This document shows, piece by piece, positions 29,056 to 39,507 of a stretch of 64,000 nucleotides of DNA. A program made the translations under genes and the position numbers. The stretch spans positions 66,001 to 130,000 of the forward strand of contig WBZZ01002895.1 of the NCBI GenBank assembly GCA_019918135.1, read 5' to 3'. Numbering within the stretch: the first letter of the stretch is position 1; each line of letters opens with the position of its first letter. Origin of the DNA: Paulinella micropora (Eukaryota; Cercozoa; Imbricatea; Euglyphida; Paulinellidae). The notes below the pieces were generated by a model. It saw nothing but the letters and a program-made list of their open reading frames with translations, had not been told where the DNA came from and did no database searches.

Positions 29056-30048
29056 TCATTCTAGTACTTTGTGCAACTGGGCAGGCCTGTTCGAACAGCG
29101 CGTCCTCAGCCCTTGCTCTTTGCCGCCTTTTTCGCCGTCATTCTCCTCCTCCAGCGGCAACAGAAATTGGATAGCCAGGTGGTTCTTTTCTAAGTCTAAC
29201 CAGGTATTAACATTGCTGGCCTTAAAAGCGGTCAGGAATCGGGCGCAGCTCTCCATGACTCGGGCCGCACGCGCGCCGCTCGCTGCGCAGACAGAGCTAA
29301 TCACGATGCAGGCACTCCTGTTGCAGCATTCGGGAAGAACCGAATCCATCAGCACAACCTTCACGGACGGGCGCTGTGCCTCCCAAACTCTTTTCTGTGC
29401 CTCGTCGTCCTGTGCATCCTCTTGCAAATGAATGGCTACGCAGGCAAACATAGCTAAGCGTTCTAGGACGAGCCTGAAACGTTCGGGTATGTCGACGTCG
29501 ACTGCTTGGTCAGGCTTAAAGAATTCCCAGACATTGCCTTCCGCGCGGAATTTACGTAGGGCGTACACAAAATCTGATACCGGAGGAGAGATCTCTGCCC
29601 AGGGAAACTCGTGTGGTGGTAGCAACTGCTCGCTCTGTGGAGGGGGCTCGCTTGATATCTCTAGATGGGGCTGGTTGAGCAGCCGGTGTTTCTGTGCCTT
29701 GGTAGTGGTTTCTCGCAAGGTAATGCTATACCTGCCCCCATCCGCAAGCTGCGCCAGCACTTCTGCACCCACCCTCCCAGGCCCGAAAACTAAGAACCCG
29801 GCGTTCGCGCCCTGATCTATCAAGAGGGCCCCGCCCTTTCTGCAATTGTACAAGACATGACCTAACGAGGCAGGAAAGTCGGTGGCTAGGTTACTTAGGT
29901 TTCCGCCCAGGTTCCCGAAGAGTAAGGGCACACGGTCCACCAGGAACGAGCGCAGAATGTCTTGATTTCTAGAGTGCACCACTGCACGCCCGTTCCGACC
30001 ACGCTGGTAAGCATGAAAGCGCGAGGACTGCAAGCGTAGCGTAGCCAT
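29056..30048 (-). CDS. Unrecognised 330-aa protein, intact, possible virion protein (arm 1)
   Basis: ATG 30048 (MATLRLQSSRFHAYQRGRNG) to TAG-type stop at 29056. The frame is unbroken, as in arm 2 (one His/Pro difference at residue 13 noticed). It includes GNLGGNLSNLATDFPASLGH, GFLVFGPGRVGAEVLAQL and a C-terminal charged tail. It lies back to back with the capsid-like gene, which begins at 31061 on the other strand, and shares its long G/C-rich divergent promoter region. A capsid-associated role is a guess from this pairing. Confidence 0.5.
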   Translation of the reverse strand: MATLRLQSSRFHAYQRGRNGRAVVHSRNQDILRSFLVDRVPLLFGNLGGNLSNLATDFPASLGHVLYNCRKGGALLIDQGANAGFLVFGPGRVGAEVLAQLADGGRYSITLRETTTKAQKHRLLNQPHLEISSEPPPQSEQLLPPHEFPWAEISPPVSDFVYALRKFRAEGNVWEFFKPDQAVDVDIPERFRLVLERLAMFACVAIHLQEDAQDDEAQKRVWEAQRPSVKVVLMDSVLPECCNRSACIVISSVCAASGARAARVMESCARFLTAFKASNVNTWLDLEKNHLAIQFLLPLEEENDGEKGGKEQGLRTRCSNRPAQLHKVLE

Positions 30049-31060
30049 GAAACTACACAAATCACAATTGTCTTTCTTTTTTAAGCTTCGGTACAAGGGT
30101 GTACACAGAACGGGGGGGGGGGGCGGGAGGGGAGAGGCACAAGCACGGGGGAGAAAAGAGAGGGACAGAGAGAAAGAGAATAAAATTAAGGATTGGGTGG
30201 AAGGCAGGGAAGGGGAGAGGGGGGGGGGGGGGCGGAACGAACTCTGAGAGGAGGAAGTGTTCGAGCAGTAAGGGGGGGGGGGGGGGGGGGGACAGGAGGG
30301 TAGCGGTGCGTAGGGAGCAGGGCTTGTTTTTTTTCTTTTGCAGCAGGCTGCGGCCCCCCCCTTCCAAGTACACCAAGAACGTGGGAGGGGGGGAGGGGGA
30401 AATCGAACGTGGGAGAGAGGCACCAAAAAAAACACAAGGAGAGGAGAGGAAGGGGGTGAAGGGATTGAATGGGAATGAAGGGCGATGAACCTTCTGCCTT
30501 TTCTTTCCAACCTTTTTTTTTACTTCTTTCTTTAGCGCCTTTGTCGGCATTATTTCTCTGTCGTTCTTCCCCTCCCCCCCCCCCCCACACACCCTGCTTC
30601 TCTTTTTTTACCTATGCCGTAGAAAGAAGAAGACCCCCCCCCCCCTTCCCTCCCTTCTCCCGCTTCACTGCGTTGCTTTTTTTTTTTGTTGTCCAGGCTC
30701 CAAAAAACAAAGGACGCGTATTTTTATTCAGCACATGCCAACAAAATATGTTTTTTTTCCTGACTATTATTTTTGTTTTTATCTGGTACGTTTTTGTGTG
30801 GGCAGCAAAGCCGAGGAGGGGGGGGGGGGGAATAGGAGGGGGGGCACCGACCGAGAGAAAAAGAAGCAGAGCGGACTTCCTTAAAGAAGGACCTAGCTTT
30901 GGGGGGAGAGGGAACGGGGGAAAGATCGGAGGAAAGGAAGTGGGGGAGGGAAATGGGAGGGGAATGAAAAGGGGGATTTTCCCTTTTTTTTCGGATCTCT
31001 GAAACTTTTGTCCTCCCACCCGCCAAAAAAAAAGAAAACAAACACACAGGCAGAAATAAC
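30049..31060. other. ~1-kb divergent intergenic region between the 330-aa and capsid-like genes
   Basis: G runs at 30113, 30218, 30271 and 30820; C runs at 30573 and 30635; TTTTTTTTTTTGTTGTCCAG at 30675-30693 is a polypyrimidine-AG word pointing towards the capsid-like gene. TATTTTTATTCAGCACATGCC follows. No credible gene; Pro/Gly frames are artefacts. Likely holds both promoters. Confidence 0.5.
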
Positions 31061-33848
31061 ATGAGTACCCTTGACGGCGATTGGAAAGATGACGAACAGC
31101 CGCGCAAAAAACGCTACGTTACTTTTTCGCCCTGGGCCAAGGACGAAGAAGCACCGGAAATCTCGTCCGACGGGCCCGTGGTCAGGATGCTAGCGAGCTT
31201 TAATCGGGCTATGAGCTCACTCAGACCAATCAGCCTGGCCAAGGCGTCGACGCGAGCGCCGCTGTCGGACAACGACCCGATGGACTTCATTACACAGAGC
31301 TTGTGGAATGGTTTTGACGGAGGCCACTTTACCATGAACCAGATGTTCATGAACATGCTGGTTGTTTCGCGGCCCGAGCTCTTGAGTGCGATCTCCATGA
31401 TCACGTGGGACAATTTTCTCGAGAAGTACAAGACGGTGAAGCCACACGGGGACAGGGTTACTATGGTGGAATGGCAGTTCAACCCCAAGGCGCTCAACCC
31501 CAAGAGCCAGCGTGTGCCCGGAGTGCTGCTAGAAACCAGCAGGTCGACCAAGACACAGGCATCCAGCACTACGGGGTGGGCTTTGTCATGCCTTCGGACT
31601 GGCCCATGGACAAGACCAAGGTGGTGGTGTACGAAGAATCGCTGCGGGCCGTGAGCATGTCGGTGGTGCTGTCACTCAACTACAACCTAGTGAACAAGCT
31701 CGTGGAGGAGTCCGTCCGGCGCCTGGTAGAGACCGACTACAAACTACCGCTTATCAACGCCCGCGACCTAGCGACGCTGCTGGAGCAGAGGAACGCGCAC
31801 ATCTTTGCCGTGAACAAGGACGGCGTGGGCATCAACGGCATCGAGGTCAAGGCCATGGGCCTGCTGAGAAACCAGGGCAAGGAGCCGGACATGGTGCTGC
31901 TGACGAACGAGGTCTACCGGTTTGCCAACACCATCAAGGCGGAGAGCAGGATCCTGCCGATGTTCGGGCAGGACGAGCCCAAGGTCAAGCCCCACGACCG
32001 AACTAACGAGAAGCTCGTGATGTTCGGACCCAGCAGGGGCTGGACGCCATCCCTTCGCGCAGCTACCAGGTGGGCAGGCGCGAGCCGCACGACCCCACGA
32101 CGACCCCGTGCCTAATCTCAGAACGTTTCCAGATGCTGCCGGACAGCAACATGAGCAACAAGGACTTTGAACGCTACGAGAGCTCGTAGCGCACGATCGG
32201 CATAGTGGACGGCGACCAGGGGGAGATACATTATTTGACCCTCAAGGCCGTCCTGCGACACTCCGGCCTGTTCGGCGGCGATGGCAGCAACGGCCCCGGG
32301 GCTTTGGGTCAGAAATTATTCAAGGAGATTTCGAAATACGAAAACCCTACTCTGTACCAATTGTACGACCGCGCGGGTCTCATCGGCGTGCTGTCCTACT
32401 TGCTGAGCCAGAGGCCTGAGCTCGCCGACCAGCTGCCGCCGCCGAGCGCGGCGGCAGCTGGCGGCGACAGCGACGACGGCGGCGGTGGTGGCGGTGGTGG
32501 CGGTGGTGGCGACGACGACAGCGATGATGACGGCTTGGCCACCGGTGTCGGTCCTGCGACTGGTGGCGGTGGGTTCGACCTAGCCGACATTGCACCATTC
32601 GACATATTTGCGCTGGGTGCAGCTGTCGCTATCCCTCAAGCCAGTTTACTTGGTATCCAGGACTGGGCCAGAAAGTTTATCAGTGGATTACCCATCAAAG
32701 ACATGGACCAGGATGAACTTCGAGACAGTGTCCAACAGAGCGATCAAAACCAGAAGAAGCTGCGCAACCTGCTCAAGGCGCTGTTTTCGAAGGGCAAACC
32801 TAGCGACGCACAGTTATACGCTTGCTTCGTACAATCGCTGCTGCAGAATGTCCAAGACGCTGCTGCGCTCGCGTCAAGCGGCTCTGCAGCGCTTGGCGCA
32901 ATTGAGGAGCAAACTAGGCAAGAATGCAAACAGCAGATCGTTGCATTTTTGAATAGCACCGACACCCACTACCAAACGCTAATACCGCAGGTGGGAGCGT
33001 TTCTCGACGACAAAGATTCGAACGAAGGAATGGCAATTGCCTGCATGTGGCTATTTTACGATTCCGAAACGAAGAAAGTCACGGTCGACGACATCGACAA
33101 ATTTAATCTGCGCGCGAGCCTCCTGCGCGCTCTGACACAATTGTGCACAGAGAAAACAAAAAAATTAGACGACGATATAAAGTCGGCAATCGGTTGGTGC
33201 AATGAAACAAGCGACGCTGGTGTGGAACGGAAGGTGCTTGGTCAGTATTTGCTTGAGAAGTTCAGCCCCGCCTCGGCACAAGAAAAGTCCGTCACCGCTA
33301 GCTACATCAATCAGCTCATGCGCGAAGCACTGGGGCAACACGCTCGGTCTGGCGGCGTGTCGCCACTGGACGGCACGCCGCCCAAAACGCCGCCGGGCGG
33401 CCAAAGCCAACAACGTTTCCTGGACTGGCTGCGAACAAGCAAGGCTACGCGCTCGAACCTGGAGTGGCTTATCGACTATAACCTGCCCTTCCCTCTCGGC
33501 TTTATGCTCTTCCGGCCCGCCATCAAGTTCGTCGGCGGGTCGGCGCTCTTCATGCGCAAGGGGCAGGGCAGCGCGCACGTGGTCGTCAAGGACTCAGACG
33601 TGATCTTTGCCAACGACCCCGATTCTTTCCAGACCAGCGTGCAGGTGCGCTTCAAGGCGGGCACCATCGTCATGGACCGCCGCACGCTGCGGATAGAGCC
33701 CAACATCGTGTCGGTCCGCTACGAGCACGGGGCGGGCGTCAAGCTGGCTAGTACCGTGCCCAAGCAACTCAACGGCAGCGACCCGCGCCCCGGCCTGGAC
33801 TGGGACATCGTCGTGGTGCCCGTGCCGTACACGTACGTGCCCAAGTCC
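31061..33848 (+). pseudogene. Candidate HK97-type major capsid protein, 3'-truncated copy (arm 1)
   Basis: The coding signal starts at ATG 31061 (MSTLDGDWKDDEQPRKKRYV). It moves frame near 31540 and near 32030, meets TAG at 32187-32189, and continues open to 33848, where it is cut and fused to antisense primase sequence. Blocks such as HYGVGFVMPSDWPMDKTKVV, EESLRAVSMSVVLSLNYNLV (long helix), a P-S-R-S-Y-Q-V-G-R-R-E-P segment and PFPLGFMLFRPAIKFVGGSA suggest a phage/herpes-type HK97-fold shell protein. The middle (about 32440-32570) is an Asp/Gly linker. Family assignment is by pattern memory only. All four breaks except the truncation are shared with arm 2. Confidence 0.45.
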
Positions 33849-34290
33849 CGCACAGGCCCGAGGCATGCAGTAAGTGCGCCCGCCGCGCTCGCTCGGCACC
33901 TACGAGCTCCTGCACACACGAATGGACGAACGCGACCAGACAACCGCCGTCCAGCTCGGACGACTGGGACGACTGTAGAAGAAGCTCGGGCGGGCAACCC
34001 ACAGCGCCGTGTTTGAGCTCGAAGTCTAGGTCGATGTAAAAGCGTGGCGTTTGTGGATGGCTGATCTCGGCCAGTGCGAGTGTGCGCGGCTGCCGGCTGC
34101 ACATGAGCAACCCGACCAAGCGCAAGTAAAAGGCATCGTTTTCGGGAAACCTGTACTTGCCGCAAGCGAAATTGGTGCAGTTTATGTCGCCCGACTCTAC
34201 GCGGTACTGAGCAGCTAATTTCTGCAGTTCCTTGTAGCTGTCGCTACGCCGCAGGCGCGTCCCTCCAACTGGGTGGCTTCCAAAGTTCAT
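33847..34290 (-). pseudogene. Truncated primase (first ~148 residues)
   Basis: Identical start and N-terminal sequence to the gene at 21125, including the RFYIDLDFE catalytic strand. The sequence ends at the 33847 junction after HLLHASGLCG and runs into antisense capsid-like sequence. It lacks the second and third primase motifs and the zinc Cys, so it cannot be an active primase. Confidence 0.85.
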
Positions 34291-35139
34291 CGCCTACATC
34301 TTGTCCTGTGCGGGCCATGCCGCTTCTGGCTCAAGACGGCGGCTACGTTCTTATGCTTTCCACGGGCGCGGTCTCCAGCGGCCCCCCCCTCCCCACCCTT
34401 TCCTCGCAGCCGCAAAACCCACTCCCCTCCCCTCCTCCCTCATTTACACGCACTAACTAAGCTCTTCAGAGCGTTCCCATCCCCCAACCTCCGTTCCTCC
34501 ATTCCAAAGAAAGAAAAAGAAGGGAGGGGAGAGGGGGGGGGGGCCGTCTGGGCACGAGGCGTTCCCCAGCGCGGCCCCCCCCCCCCCCCCCGGCAAGGAG
34601 AGGGCGGAAGGGGGGGGGCCTTTCGAGCTCACACGAACTTACCTTTTTCTTTTTGCTAGGGTTTGCCCCCCCCCCCCCACCCCCCCCCCCCCCAACACTC
34701 TGCGCAACCGCTTGTGGTATAGTCTCCGGGCGCGAGGGTGTGTGAAGGGGGGAGAGGGGGGGAGGGAGGGGGGAGGGCCATCGGGCGCCCGGTACCCATT
34801 CTTAAACCCCGGCCCCCCCCCCCACCCCCCATCATCTCTCTTCTCGCGTCCCCCCCCCCCCTCCTGTACACATTCCCCCCCCCACTCCGGGGAAATCCCC
34901 GGGGAAAAGTATATTGCTATAACCGAGCGCTGTTGCGCTTATGGTAGAACTAGACCAGGAATAAAAGACCTCCCCCCCCCCGCCTCCTCTCCCACTCTTC
35001 CCTCCCCCCCCCCTCTCTCTCTCTTCATATTTCTTTTTTTCTTTATTGGTGGTGCAACGGGCGCCAACCGCCTATCCCTCTCCCCCCCCCCCCGGCCTCA
35101 TTTTGTTTAGACTCTTAATTTTCACCAGCTGCTCCACGA

Positions 35140-36017
35140 ATGGACACCAGCGCGCCAGACGATGAAAAGTGTAGAAAAGTTGTCATCAGTGTTGGGCTGC
35201 GATGGCGGGACCTGGTTGCCTCGCCGCTGTCGGATTTCGTGAAGTTGACAGAGGCAATTATATCGAAAAGAATCCCATTGTTCGAGGCGCTGCCCTCTTA
35301 CCGGCAATTGTTGTTTGCGAATGGCGTGTTAGCTCATGAATTGAGTTATCACTTCGAGGTGCAGGAATTCAAGTTTACGTCGTTCGGGCCCGCCTTTTGC
35401 GCGCTACCGGTGGCGGAGGCTGTCTGTCTGCTACCGGCAGCGGCTGTCGGGTCACGAGCCCGGACGCGGGCGCTGTGGCACCGTCGCCCAGCAAGATCCT
35501 GCCTGAATTCTTGGACAAGGCTTTCAAGAGCGTCATGGGATCCGCACAAACGTCGCGTCCGTTCTCCCCCGTGCCCAACGAGCCGGAGGAGCTCAGCCTG
35601 GAGCTGCGCCTCGGAGATTTTCGTTTGAGCGATAACGAAGGTAGTTCGGACGACGAGGACGCAGACGACAACTTGACTACAAACACTGACAGGAAGAGCA
35701 GACAGGAACTGCTGCTTCTATCGCTGAAATGGGTTAGGGCCGCGTCTTCCTTGTTCGAGATGGTAACAAAGCAGCAGAGCTTAGTGGCCGTGCTGAAACG
35801 GCTGTTCGATTGACATGATCTGAAAATCAATTTCACGATTGCCTCCATCAGATGCCATGCCGGGGAGAACGTCGACGATTGCATGAGGGTGGAGCAGGGC
35901 CTCCCGCTGCCGCACTACGCGCTGGCGTGCCCGAACGCCCCGAAAGGCGAGTGCCGACGTTTGCACTGTCCAGCCATGAGGAAACTACTTGTTTTCAACG
36001 TTGCTTGCCTGGCCTAG
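35140..36017 (+). CDS. Copy B of the 21978 gene (frameshift and stop shared)
   Basis: Same first frame, same frame change near 35400, same TGA (35811-35813) and same Cys-rich extension to TAG 36015 as the copy at 21978-22855. One visible change (CACCGTCGCCCAGC versus ...CAAGC) alters one codon. Identical breaks in both copies show that they predate the duplication. Confidence 0.4.
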
Positions 36018-36141
36018 CTCTAAAAAAAGTTTACGAAATGTTTTTTTTTAATTAAAGAGAAGAACGCAAGATTGAACGACCGACCAGGCCTGGTCACACA
36101 CACACCTGAGCACGTTTTCTTTTTTTCGGGTCGCCCCTCGA

Positions 36142-37443
36142 TCAGTACAGCGTGACGTAGGGCTGTATGTGCACGTGCGACAGCGACGGCAGGTGTCGCA
36201 GGTCGGTGGGCGGCAGCGAGTCATGGGCCATCCCGCGCCCGTAAAGCAGTTGTTGGATATCTTCCAGCGCGCGGGACAGTTCCCCCTTGTAGTTCCGCTC
36301 GTCATTATCCGCCAGAACCTGCCCCACGTAGATCGACGCGACGTACCAGTCGCGACCCCAAAGTGTGCCCGTACACTGCCACGCGGGCAGGGGTTCCTCG
36401 GTCCTAGTCCCTAGCGGCCTGAAACGCCACACGACACGCTGCTTGCTTGCTTTTTCTTCTTCATCGCTGCCCGCCCCTGGTTTTTCCCCGTACAAGACCT
36501 GTTCCAGCACCAGCCACAAGTGCAGCGTGACCTCGGGCGGTAATTGGTCCAGGCCAAAGCTCAGGCCTTTCCTCTCCATGTGCACCGTCTCCCCCGGCGC
36601 CCAACGCGTGTGGGAGCAGTCCTCGTCGAGCCTGGTTTTCTTGAAGGAGGGCAGGGTCCAGATGTTAATAAGCCCCGAGTCCGTGCCCGTGTAGTACACG
36701 GGCCCGCAGCGCAGCACGCTGCCGGTCATAGCCGGGATGTAGCTCCGAGCGTTGGTCTCCGTGCTTTGTATTTGGTCCAGCACTCCGAGGGGCGTAAGCA
36801 GAGTGAGAATAGAGGCGGCCCGGTGGCGCGCGAGCTGCTTGTCGACATTGTCTTGCACCTGTCTGAGCGAGTAGTTTGCGCGGAACAGGTTTATCAAGCA
36901 CTTGAACGCTTCGTTCGGGGGCCTGTCCGTCGGTAGCGGCTCGTACTTGCACATATAATTTATATAAGACGGGTTTGTCACGAAACACAGCACGCGGCCG
37001 GAGACCGCGGTCATAACCTCGGCCGCGTCACCTCCCGCGCCATAGAAGTTGCTGTCGACCTGCACTTCCTGGAGCACGTTCTGGCGGCGGAACCGCGGGT
37101 CATCCCGGGTGATGAAGATCTCGGTGTTAACGGGCGGCTTCATAATAGGGCCCAGCCCATTTCTTTTGCCCAGGTAATCATGGCGTTTGGCCGTGAAGCC
37201 AAACCTGGCCTCTCGCAGGCGCCTCTCTCCCTCAAACCAGCCGCTGAAGTCCAGGCTAGGTGTGCTGCCCACGGGGGCTAGCCCCTGCACATCCTTGCGC
37301 ACGTGCTCGGGGACCGTCCTGTTGATCGTGTCCCTGCCCTCTCCGACCCGCCGCAGCAGATTGAATTCGTCATGGACCTGTCTTTCCAACGCGCGTTCCC
37401 CGGTCCGGGGCCGAAAATATCGGTCTTGGTCGTCCAGGTTCAT
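36142..37443 (-). CDS. Copy B of the 433-aa putative structural protein
   Basis: Intact frame from ATG 37443. Differs from copy A at a few codons (for example DWYVASIYV versus DWYGASIYV, INIWTLP versus INIWALP, DEDCSH versus DEDRSH). These missense changes, with no frame break in either copy, suggest that this is one of the better preserved viral genes. Confidence 0.5.
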   Translation of the reverse strand: MNLDDQDRYFRPRTGERALERQVHDEFNLLRRVGEGRDTINRTVPEHVRKDVQGLAPVGSTPSLDFSGWFEGERRLREARFGFTAKRHDYLGKRNGLGPIMKPPVNTEIFITRDDPRFRRQNVLQEVQVDSNFYGAGGDAAEVMTAVSGRVLCFVTNPSYINYMCKYEPLPTDRPPNEAFKCLINLFRANYSLRQVQDNVDKQLARHRAASILTLLTPLGVLDQIQSTETNARSYIPAMTGSVLRCGPVYYTGTDSGLINIWTLPSFKKTRLDEDCSHTRWAPGETVHMERKGLSFGLDQLPPEVTLHLWLVLEQVLYGEKPGAGSDEEEKASKQRVVWRFRPLGTRTEEPLPAWQCTGTLWGRDWYVASIYVGQVLADNDERNYKGELSRALEDIQQLLYGRGMAHDSLPPTDLRHLPSLSHVHIQPYVTLY

Positions 37444-37501
37444 CCCTTTTTTTTTAGCAAAAGAAAAAAAAAAGCCTCCGCCGCTCTTGCACCTTGCTTT
37501 T

Positions 37502-37542
<41 letters not shown>

Positions 37543-38178
37543 TTTGCTTCCTGCCGTAGCCTGCCTTGGTTGTTTTTTGGAAAAGAATGGAAAGGTGGCG
37601 GATGGGGATCGAGGAGGGAGGGGGGGGGGATGGTAAAGAAACTTCAGTATATTTGAGAGTCGGAACAAGCTGTACAATAAATTGTGTAGAGATGTTTTTG
37701 AAAGGGAGACAAGAGAGAGAGAGAGAGAGAGAGAGAGGAAAGAAGGGGAAGGGTGGGGGGCGGGGGAGCTAAGGCAGACGAACGCAGCCCGCTCTTGTCT
37801 CTGCGAGTCGGGGGGGAAGGGAAAGAAAGGGGTTCGGGGGACCAGGCCGCCCTGCCCCCCCCCCCCCCTACACACACCCTTCGCTCTTTTCTTTTCTCTT
37901 TCTCCCGTCCCCCACCCCCCGCCGCTACTGGCCGCCCACACTGTCCGAAGGGAGGGAGGGAGGGCGGAAGTGCTGGAAAAAAAAAGGAATGACGAGAATG
38001 GGTTGTTTCCTTTTTTTTGGGGGGGGGGGGACAAGGGAGGCAAAGGTTACAAGAGAAAACAAAAAAAGGAGGGGAAAGAAAAACGAGAAGGAAAACCTTT
38101 TTTTAAAAGAAAACAAGGGGGGAGGGGCAGAGGAGGGGGCGGGAAGAGCGCAGGGGCTGTACACAATTAACAAAAGAA

Positions 38179-39507
38179 TTGGACAGCGCTACGACAGACG
38201 CCTGCGTCGTCTTGTACTTCAACCAAACCAGTGGAAGTGTAGATGTCTGGCTAAACTTAGATGCACTTGGCCAAAACAAGCAATTGCTGACCAATTTACA
38301 CGAAATACTACAGCAACAAGGGTTTTGCCCTCTCCCTGTTACTCAATGGGCAATCGAAATCAAAACCGAAAGGCAAGCAGACCAGAAAGCATTATTCAAG
38401 CAACTCTTGCATGTCGAAGACGAGATATGGGAGACACTGGAGAAGAACATCCAAGTTGTATCTCGGGAGTTAAAGCAAAGCCAAGATGCTTGATTGCTGC
38501 AAGAAAGCCGGGTTACCGGTAAAGGCAACACAGTACGAGACGCGCGGTTGCGTATATACGTCGTCGGTCGCAATGGAAGACCAGCCAAAAAGCGAAAGAC
38601 ACAAAGCAACGCTGATGCTGCGCACATGTTAACTTTAATGCAGCGAGCGGCAGAAGCCCAGGCAAAATTGAAAATAGTCATGGCAGAGCTGGTAAGGCTC
38701 AATGCACAGGTGAAAAGCACGAATAAAGAACTTGAAATAGCTTTGGCACAATCAAGTGCAGCATCTGAAACGCTTGAAAATTATCAGCAAAACCGGAGAG
38801 GGACGAATGGACTAGTAGAACAAGATCAGGAAGTAGACGATGGTGATCAAGCGTCGTCCCCCCTTGAATTCGAGGACAGACCTGATGAAGAAGAAGAAGA
38901 AGAAAGCGATCAGATAACAGACGGTTTAATGTTTGGCGCTGATAATTCTGAAGCAGAAGAAGACGAAGAAAATGATCAGATGACAGATGCTTTAATGTTT
39001 GGCGCTGATAATTCTGAAGAAGAAGAAGAAGAAGAAGAAGAAGAAGAAGAAGAAGAAGAAGAAGAAAGTCCCGGGCCCAGTCATCAGGGCGTCCAGCAAG
39101 AGAACAAGATTTTTTCTTGCGAGCTCTGTTCTTCGTCCGAAGACATAAGCACACTAGCTTTGACAGAGCACCGATTACAGCAGCTTCTTTACGAGCAGCC
39201 CGAGTACCCCGGCGTGTTGCGATTTCTGATGCCGGACACAAGTGGCGGGGGCCCAGACATCAGATCGGGCTCGCGGCAGGTACCCCCCACGCTGCGCCCC
39301 AGCACCGAGCCCATGATCCTAGCCAATCCAGGCAGTTCGGCGCACGCCAAGACGCTGCAGCTGCGCTCCTTGACGGCGGCTGCCGTCGTCACCGAGGAGA
39401 AAATCAAGCTTCTTAACAGCGTGTCTTCGATTTCGGATAGTGGAAAGACTTTCTCTGCGCAGGGAGAGCTCCACCATCACAGTTGTCATAGAAACATCAA
39501 GCTCTAG
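38179..39507 (+). pseudogene. Copy B of the acidic coiled-coil gene, 3' end replaced by transposon DNA
   Basis: Same frame and same in-frame TGA (38491-38493) as 25015-26481. The poly-Glu run has three extra Glu. After RSLTAAAVVT (39393) the viral sequence stops and the frame runs on through unrelated transposon-flank sequence (EEKIKLLNSVSS...) to TAG 39507. The C-terminal domain is lost. Confidence 0.7.

Larger units (their letters stand above)
27467..33848. repeat. 6.38-kb inverted repeat, arm 1
   Basis: Matches 52919-59308 in opposite orientation. The outer edge is at TTGAGGAT (27467), where arm 2 reads ATCCTCAA and then diverges (59308). The inner edge is inside the capsid-like gene at GCCCAAGTCC (33848), where arm 2 continues with the true gene end but arm 1 switches to direct-repeat copy B with a 2-bp CC overlap. 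Carries the heliorhodopsin-like, 330-aa and capsid-like genes. Confidence 0.95.
33847..39393. repeat. 5.55-kb direct repeat, copy B
   Basis: Copy of 20682-26220. The left junction joins capsid-like sequence (arm 1 end) to mid-primase with a 2-bp CC overlap at 33847-33848. The right junction at 39393 joins the acidic gene to transposon-type DNA. The two copies differ mainly in homopolymer length. Confidence 0.95.

Noticed and set aside
33849..34016. Extra C-terminal domain of the capsid candidate in arm 1
   Set aside because: It is antisense primase sequence read through the rearrangement joint, as arm 2 shows a different, natural gene end.
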